In this document: one piece after another, positions 6,655 to 7,175 of the stretch
How positions within the stretch are numbered: position 1 is the stretch's first letter
Layout: every line of letters begins with the position of its first letter
NCBI GenBank assembly: GCA_020346805.1
Contig: CP070790.1
Location: 3,723,787 to 3,730,961 of the forward strand
Direction of reading: 5' to 3'
From: Planctomycetota bacterium
GTDB lineage: Bacteria > Planctomycetota > Phycisphaerae > UBA1845 > PWPN01
DNA length: 7,175 nucleotides
Translations under genes and position numbers: made by a program
Notes under the pieces: generated by a model
Databases searched by the model: none
What the model was told of the DNA's origin: nothing
What the model saw: the letters and a program-made list of their open reading frames with translations, nothing else

Positions 6655-6715
6655 GACAAAAGATCGGGTGGCAACTTGACGGGGAAGTGTTTAATCACCT
6701 GCAGGACTCCCATAA

Positions 6716-7175
6716 ATGCAGCTTACCGCGGAAAGACGACTGAGTGGGGTAGTGATTCTCGCAGCAGTTTTGCTGACCGTCGCCATCGTTTTGACTCCCA
6801 TTCAGTATCTTCCCTTTGTTTTACTCGGTGTCGCTGGAGCGGCGACATTCTTCTTGTGGTCGGTACGGGGGGATTTATTGGCCATTACCCTTCTATGGTT
6901 TGTGGCCGTTATCTGCTTCGACGAAGTGTTTTGGCGGGTTGAAGTACCTTTCTTCTTCAATATTACCATTTCTCGCTTGATGATTATCGTATTGGTCGCT
7001 CTCTGGATAATGATGTGGGTGGTCGGGCGCCAGGTGTTCATCGTCTATTACGACAACATGAACACCGAGCCCCACGAGAGCGGGCGACAGATCGCCAAAG
7101 AGCTGGCGCGGATCCGCGCTCGCTATTACCCGGAGGGCATGCCCCTCGATATCGTGGCCCACAGCATGGGAGGGA
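6716..7175 (+). CDS. O-antigen ligase/Wzy-like membrane protein N-terminus, joined in frame to a lipase-like fragment; open at right edge
   Basis: The reading frame starts at ATG 6716, with a stop codon directly upstream in frame and AGGA 9 bases before the start, and runs off the window without a stop (153 residues visible). Residues 1-103 are a multi-pass membrane protein with hydrophobic segments at about 11-28, 32-48, 53-68 and 86-103. The pattern, ending ISRLMIIVLVALW, is typical of the start of O-antigen ligase/polysaccharide polymerase proteins, which have 10-12 membrane segments and over 400 residues. Its place after the Wza, Wzz and CpsD-like genes fits a Wzy-type polymerase. From about residue 104 the protein becomes a soluble alpha/beta-hydrolase-like sequence, which does not belong to this family. 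I am fairly confident in the membrane part and doubtful that the whole frame is one natural gene. The membrane part could also be some other polytopic protein of the cluster. Confidence 0.7.
   Translation, partial: MQLTAERRLSGVVILAAVLLTVAIVLTPIQYLPFVLLGVAGAATFFLWSVRGDLLAITLLWFVAVICFDEVFWRVEVPFFFNITISRLMIIVLVALWIMMWVVGRQVFIVYYDNMNTEPHESGRQIAKELARIRARYYPEGMPLDIVAHSMGG
7022..7175 (+). other. Lipase/alpha-beta hydrolase fragment in the tail of the last reading frame
   Basis: Residues about 104-153 of the last frame read VFIVYYDNMNTEPHESGRQI, then helical AKELARIRARYYPEGMP, then LDIVAHSMGG at the edge. This is the classic strand-helix-nucleophile-elbow of PGAP1/DUF676-type lipases, with Ser150 in HSMGG as the expected nucleophile. 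The upstream half of such an enzyme, including the oxyanion HG motif, is absent and replaced by membrane helices. By hand count this stretch is about 63% GC against about 48% for 6716-7020, and its third codon positions are mostly G or C. It appears to come from a different gene, possibly a different genome. Confidence 0.65.

Noticed and set aside
6676..6942. An 88-residue plus-strand open frame
   Set aside because: It overlaps the membrane-protein frame starting at 6716, which has a ribosome site and clear transmembrane pattern; the 88-residue product is rich in Arg, Ser and Cys without domain features.
1..7175. tRNA, rRNA, CRISPR arrays and insertion sequences
   Set aside because: I saw no regularly spaced repeats, no cloverleaf-like or rRNA-like segments, and no transposase or terminal inverted repeats; short structured RNAs could escape reading by eye.

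Overview
This window looks like part of a surface-polysaccharide (exopolysaccharide/capsule) locus from a Gram-negative, diderm bacterium, probably an uncultured one. Two lipoprotein-type signal peptides, an outer-membrane Wza-type exporter and a SPOR-domain protein all imply an outer membrane and peptidoglycan. Base composition is near 50% GC over most of the window. I cannot name the phylum; Planctomycetota-, Zixibacteria- or Desulfobacterota-like lineages would all fit the style of the cluster, but that is only an impression.

Layout: positions 1-140 are non-coding and begin with a short G-rich repeat. Positions 141-1625 (minus strand) encode an AMP-forming acyl-CoA ligase with all core motifs intact. 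A divergent intergenic region (about 1626-1800) holds a weak promoter candidate and a perfect 15-base inverted repeat. From there a plus-strand run of five genes reads to the right edge: a TPR + SPOR lipoprotein (about 1801-2595), a Wza-like polysaccharide export lipoprotein (about 2531-4111, overlapping the previous gene), a Wzz/GNVR chain-length determinant (4202-5872), a CpsD/BY-kinase-like P-loop protein (5880-6608), and the start of a multi-pass membrane protein that resembles the N-terminus of an O-antigen ligase/Wzy polymerase (6716 to edge).

How they would work together: the Wzz-like protein in the inner membrane and its cytoplasmic P-loop partner would set chain length and control polymerisation by the Wzy-like membrane protein. 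The Wza-like protein would carry the polymer across the outer membrane. The TPR-SPOR lipoprotein could tether or position the export machine at peptidoglycan. The acyl-CoA ligase is divergent and need not belong to the pathway.

Three things stand out. (1) The P-loop protein lacks the Walker A lysine, the second Walker A' aspartate, the N-terminal EX2RX2R arginines and a C-terminal tyrosine cluster, so it looks like a pseudo-kinase. (2) The Wza-like protein has an insert of about 105 residues inside its export domain and a second export-type half-domain. (3) The last open reading frame changes abruptly, in frame, near position 7020-7030 from a membrane polymerase to a GC-rich lipase fragment ending at its nucleophile motif. 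That is either a real gene fusion or, more likely, a chimeric join at the end of an assembly.
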